Both the position numbers and the translations under genes were made by a program. From positions 29,941 to 93,940 of the forward strand of contig DAIDAG010000054.1 in NCBI GenBank assembly GCA_027310725.1: a DNA stretch of 64,000 bases, given 5' to 3'. The notes beneath the pieces are model-generated. The model was not told where the DNA came from. It saw nothing but the letters and a program-made list of their open reading frames with translations, and did no database searches. This document shows positions 61,144-64,000 of the stretch, piece by piece (the first letter of the stretch is position 1; the number at the start of each line of letters is the position of its first letter). Source of the stretch: Sideroxydans sp. Its GTDB lineage: Bacteria; Pseudomonadota; Gammaproteobacteria; Burkholderiales; Gallionellaceae.

Positions 61144-61536
61144 TTATTTTCTATCCAGTGCAAGTGAAGCAGAGTTGATGCAAAAGCGCAGTCCGGTCGG
61201 GTCCGGGCCATCTTCGAACACATGCCCCAGATGGGCATCACACGCGGCACAGCACACTTCGATGCGATCCATGCCGGTCGGATCCTCTTCGCGATATTCT
61301 AGCGCGTCTTCGCTGATCGGTTGCCAGAAGCTCGGCCAGCCCGTTCCCGATTCGTATTTGGTTTCCGAATCGAACAGCGGCTCGCCGCAGCAGATACAGC
61401 GATAGACGCCGATGTCGTGGCAATCCCAGTATTCGCCGGTAAAGGCCGGTTCGGTTCCGCATGCACGGCAGACCTCATACTGTTCCGGCGTCAATTCTTC
61501 ACGCCATTCTTCTTCAGATTTTTCAATAGCGCTCAT
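61144..61536 (-). CDS. msrB: Peptide methionine (R)-S-oxide reductase MsrB
   Basis: The product is 130 residues. Two zinc CxxC pairs are present (VCRACG...; ICCGEP and CCAACDAHLGHVFED). The substrate motif is SGTGWPSFWQPI and the catalytic Cys is in GLRFCINSASL. It reduces the R-epimer of methionine sulfoxide using thioredoxin. The stop of gst lies 3 bases upstream, so it is co-transcribed. Confidence 0.96.
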   Translation of the reverse strand: MSAIEKSEEEWREELTPEQYEVCRACGTEPAFTGEYWDCHDIGVYRCICCGEPLFDSETKYESGTGWPSFWQPISEDALEYREEDPTGMDRIEVCCAACDAHLGHVFEDGPDPTGLRFCINSASLALDRK

Positions 61537-61539
61537 GTT

Positions 61540-62148
61540 TTATCCTGCCAGTGAGGTTTGCACGCTCGGGCGTGTACTTAGGTGGCCGAACCACGCCGCC
61601 AGGTTCGGATGCGTGCCTCGCCAGTCGCGTTCAGGTTGACGCAGATCGAGATAGGCCAGCGCGCTAACCAGTGCCAGGTCTGCCAGCGTGATGTTGTCGC
61701 CTTCACACCATTTGCGCTGTCCCAGCTGGTCGGCAATGTGGACGAGCGCGCGGGTGACGGCCAGATTATGCATGTCGATGTTGCCTTGCTCCTGTTTCTC
61801 GGACGGGCGGATACGTTCCATGCGCACGACGATGGCCGAATCCATGATGCCGTCTGCCAGCGCCTCGCCGCGTTTGACGCGCATCCTGGCCAGCGCATCG
61901 TGGCGCGGGATCAGGATGGGCGTGTCGTTCAGCGTATCGGCATATTCGGCGATCACGGGGGAATCGAACACGCAGGTGCCGTCGTCGAGGATCAGCGCCG
62001 GGATGCGCCCGAGCGGATTGACGCTGTACACCTGGCTGGTCGGTTCGCTCGGCGGGTCGATCGCATAAACATGCGGGATGTTCTTTTCCAGCAACACCAG
62101 GCGCGCCTTGCACACGTAGGGGCTCGTGCTGGACCCGATCAGTTTCAC
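61540..62148 (-). CDS. Glutathione S-transferase family protein
   Basis: The product is 202 residues from GTG 62148, which overlaps the phoH stop as GTGA. The N-terminal thioredoxin-like part has KLIGSSTSPYVCKARLVLLE (Ser-Ser-Thr-Ser-Pro active-site region) and VNPLGRIPALILDDGTCVFD with the conserved cis-Pro and DSPVIAEYAD for glutathione. The C-terminal helical part has GDNITLADLALVSALAYLDL. Substrate unknown. Confidence 0.93.
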   Translation of the reverse strand: MKLIGSSTSPYVCKARLVLLEKNIPHVYAIDPPSEPTSQVYSVNPLGRIPALILDDGTCVFDSPVIAEYADTLNDTPILIPRHDALARMRVKRGEALADGIMDSAIVVRMERIRPSEKQEQGNIDMHNLAVTRALVHIADQLGQRKWCEGDNITLADLALVSALAYLDLRQPERDWRGTHPNLAAWFGHLSTRPSVQTSLAG

Positions 62149-63557
62149 AGCACTTCCGCTGCGTGGTCGGCCAGACGCGAACGTTCGCCGCGTTGCAGGG
62201 TGACGTGGCCGCTGTGCGCCCAGCCCTTGAACCGGTCGACCACGTATGTCAGGCCGGAGCTGCCTTCGGTCAGGTAGGGCGTGTCGATCTGCGCGATGTT
62301 GCCCATGCACACCACCTTGGTGCCGGGACCGGCGCGCGTGATGAGCGTCTTCATCTGCTTCGGTGTCAGGTTCTGCGCCTCGTCGATGATCAGGTACTTG
62401 TTGAGGAATGTGCGGCCGCGCATGAAGTTGAGCGACTTGATCTTGATGCGAGAGCGGATCAGGTCGCGCGTCGCGGCGCGCCCCCATTCGCCTCCTTCGT
62501 CGTCCGACTTGTTGAGCACATCCAGGTTGTCGTCCAGCGCGCCCATCCACGGCGACATCTTCTCTTCTTCGGTACCGGGCAGGAAGCCGATGTCCTCGCC
62601 CACCGGCACGGTGACGCGGGTCATGATGATCTCGGAATAGAGCTTGTGTTCCAGCGTCTGCATCAGGCCGGCAGCCAGCGTGAGCAGGGTCTTGCCTGTC
62701 CCGGCCTGGCCCAGCAGCGTGACGAAGTCGATCTCGGGGTTCATCAGCAGGTTGAGCACGAAATTCTGTTCGCGGTTGCGCGCCGTGATGCCCCAGATGG
62801 CATTTTTCGTGTGCGTATAGTCGGTGAGCGTGAGCAGGGTGGCGGTGGTGTCCTCCTGAGTGGCGACCACGGCATAGAACGGCTTTTCCGCATCGTCCTG
62901 GTATACGAACTCGTTCACCAGCAGGTCGCGGCAGATGGGGCCCTTGATGTTGTAGAAGGTATGTCCGGCCTGGGTCCCGGATTTCATGTCCTTGCCGTTC
63001 TTGTCCCAGAAATCGGCAGGCAATTCGCGCACGCCGGTATAGAGCAGGTCGGTATCTTCCAGCACCTTGTCGTTGAAATAATCCTGTGCCGACAATCCCA
63101 GGGCGCGCGCCTTGATGCGCATGTTGATGTCTTTGCTGACCAGCGCGATCTGGCGCTTGCTGTGTTGCGTGTGCAGATGGCTGACCACGCCGAGGATGGC
63201 ATTGTCGGCTTTGCCGCTTGCCAGCGTCGACGGCAAGGGGTCGTTGATGAACTCGGTTTGCAGGTACAGGCGTCCGGTCGCGTTCTTGTTGCCCAGGGCA
63301 TCCAGCGGCACGCCCTCGTCGATGCTGTCTTCGCTCGAGCTGACGAGGTTGTCCAGGAAGCGGCTGGCCTGGCGTGCGTTGCGGGCGACTTCCGACATCC
63401 CCTTTTTGTTGTTGTCCAGCTCTTCCAGCACGAACATCGGCAGGTAGACATCGTGTTCTTCGAAGCGGAACAGGCTGGTCGGATCGTGCATCAGCACGTT
63501 GGTATCCAGCACGAAGAGTTTGGTACCTTTGTCCGTTGTTGCTTTACGTGCGTTCAT
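62145..63557 (-). CDS. phoH: PIN-PhoH family ATPase/ribonuclease
   Basis: The product is 470 residues. The N-terminal PIN nuclease domain (KLFVLDTNVLMHDPTSLFRF, then LEELDNNKKG with metal-binding Asp and Glu; ALVSKDINMRIKARALGL) is followed by a PhoH ATPase (Walker A GQAGTGKTLL, VTVPVGEDIGFLPG, Walker B LIIDEAQN). This is the PhoH2/YlaK architecture, linked to RNA unwinding and cleavage. GAAGGA precedes the ATG. It begins 9 bases after bcp. Confidence 0.95.
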   Translation of the reverse strand: MNARKATTDKGTKLFVLDTNVLMHDPTSLFRFEEHDVYLPMFVLEELDNNKKGMSEVARNARQASRFLDNLVSSSEDSIDEGVPLDALGNKNATGRLYLQTEFINDPLPSTLASGKADNAILGVVSHLHTQHSKRQIALVSKDINMRIKARALGLSAQDYFNDKVLEDTDLLYTGVRELPADFWDKNGKDMKSGTQAGHTFYNIKGPICRDLLVNEFVYQDDAEKPFYAVVATQEDTTATLLTLTDYTHTKNAIWGITARNREQNFVLNLLMNPEIDFVTLLGQAGTGKTLLTLAAGLMQTLEHKLYSEIIMTRVTVPVGEDIGFLPGTEEEKMSPWMGALDDNLDVLNKSDDEGGEWGRAATRDLIRSRIKIKSLNFMRGRTFLNKYLIIDEAQNLTPKQMKTLITRAGPGTKVVCMGNIAQIDTPYLTEGSSGLTYVVDRFKGWAHSGHVTLQRGERSRLADHAAEVL

Positions 63558-63566
63558 GTTGTCCTT

Positions 63567-64000
63567 CTAGAGAGTTTGAACAAAAGTGAGTACCTCTTGC
63601 GCATGGCCGTCCGCCTTGAGGCCGCGCCATTCCTTGATGATGCTTCCTTTCTTGTCGAGCACGAAGGTACTGCGCTCGATGCCGCGTACCTGCTTGCCGT
63701 ACATCATCTTAAGCTTCATCACCCCGAACAGATTGCACACCGCTTCATCCTCGTCGGAGAGCAACGCAAAAGGCAGCGTGAATTTCGCCTTGAAATTCTC
63801 GTGCGACTTGATGCTGTCTCGCGAGATCCCGACGATCTCGCAACCCGCTTTCATGAAATCCGCGTACAAGTCGCGAAACTGTTGCGCTTCGCTGGTGCAG
63901 CCGGGTGTGTTGTCCTTGGGGTAAAAATAGATCACCAGGGATTTGCTGCGGATGGGGTACAGCGTGAAATCGACACCGCCGGTGGCGGGCAGGGTGAAAT
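63567..64000 (-). CDS. bcp: Peroxiredoxin Bcp/PrxQ (5' end outside window)
   Basis: Reading the minus strand the frame is open to base 64000, giving 144 codons without the start. The active Cys lies in YFYPKDNTPGCTSEAQQFRD, followed by GISRDSIKSHENFKAKFTLP and LSDEDEAVCNLFGV. Bcp reduces hydroperoxides with thioredoxin. The missing part is about 10-15 residues. It heads the bcp-phoH-gst-msrB-yciB-yciI-ppiC gene run. Confidence 0.95.
   Translation of the reverse strand, partial: FTLPATGGVDFTLYPIRSKSLVIYFYPKDNTPGCTSEAQQFRDLYADFMKAGCEIVGISRDSIKSHENFKAKFTLPFALLSDEDEAVCNLFGVMKLKMMYGKQVRGIERSTFVLDKKGSIIKEWRGLKADGHAQEVLTFVQTL

Overview
The window looks like the chromosome of a betaproteobacterium with moderately high G+C, most likely in the Nitrosomonadales and perhaps a Gallionellaceae (Sideroxydans-type) relative. 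That placement is an inference. It rests on the bamD/rluD/pgeF block, the ppiC-yciI-yciB-msrB block, the 1357-residue single-chain PurL, and the mixture of iron-oxidiser-like signalling genes. No rRNA, tRNA, CRISPR array or complete insertion sequence was recognised. Both ends cut genes: an OmpA/Pal-like C-terminus at base 1 and a Bcp peroxiredoxin at base 64000.

Layout. 1-3.4 kb: an OmpA-like gene, two small unknown genes, a ClC channel, and a decayed second copy of the OmpA-like and membrane-protein genes. 3.4-12 kb: Nudix, bamD, rluD, pgeF, a KAS III-like synthase, an MFS transporter, a chemoreceptor with a PilZ tail, and a ZIP transporter. 12-16 kb: Hsp20, a lone PAS protein, a FixL/FixJ-type two-component pair and a nitroreductase, which together look like a stress-response neighbourhood. 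16-21.5 kb: rimO, a YkgJ protein, crcB and DUF190, then a minus-strand set with a DUF2934 protein, a spermidine-synthase-like methyltransferase fold, DUF2937 and nnrD. 21.6-26.2 kb: purL carrying several in-frame repeat insertions, followed by a truncated HTH regulator whose tail is a copy of the purL 3' end. 26-33.5 kb: aldehyde dehydrogenase, ankyrin protein, Tpm, two rhodaneses, small stress proteins and a truncated PAS sensor. 33.5-39.2 kb: an orphan Rz/Rz1-like spanin pair, an EmrAB-type efflux pair, DUF480 and a small outer-membrane barrel. 39.2-53.2 kb: cyclic-di-GMP signalling (two GGDEF/EAL proteins, one MASE1-GGDEF), a double OB-fold periplasmic protein, a Ser/Thr kinase-HDOD-GAF fusion and DjlA. 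53.3-59.1 kb: a complete RND pump operon (acrA, acrB, oprM-like). 59.3-64 kb: a tight minus-strand series bcp-phoH-gst-msrB-yciB-yciI-ppiC.

The most unusual material lies in the non-coding DNA. Six related sigma-70-type promoters sit upstream of six unrelated minus-strand genes between 31.6 and 46.8 kb. They share a -35 box near TTGACA, a 17-18 bp spacer with a conserved C-rich start, and a -10 near TAnAGT. Two of them, upstream of a DUF4124 protein and of the spanin pair, are also followed by homologous 150-250 nt leaders that end in the same Shine-Dalgarno block; this is a candidate structured leader RNA that I do not recognise. Near-identical bidirectional terminator hairpins recur at five places. 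purL and nnrD carry in-frame repeat-derived insertions, and the purL 3' end is duplicated around a 0.46-kb HTH island.
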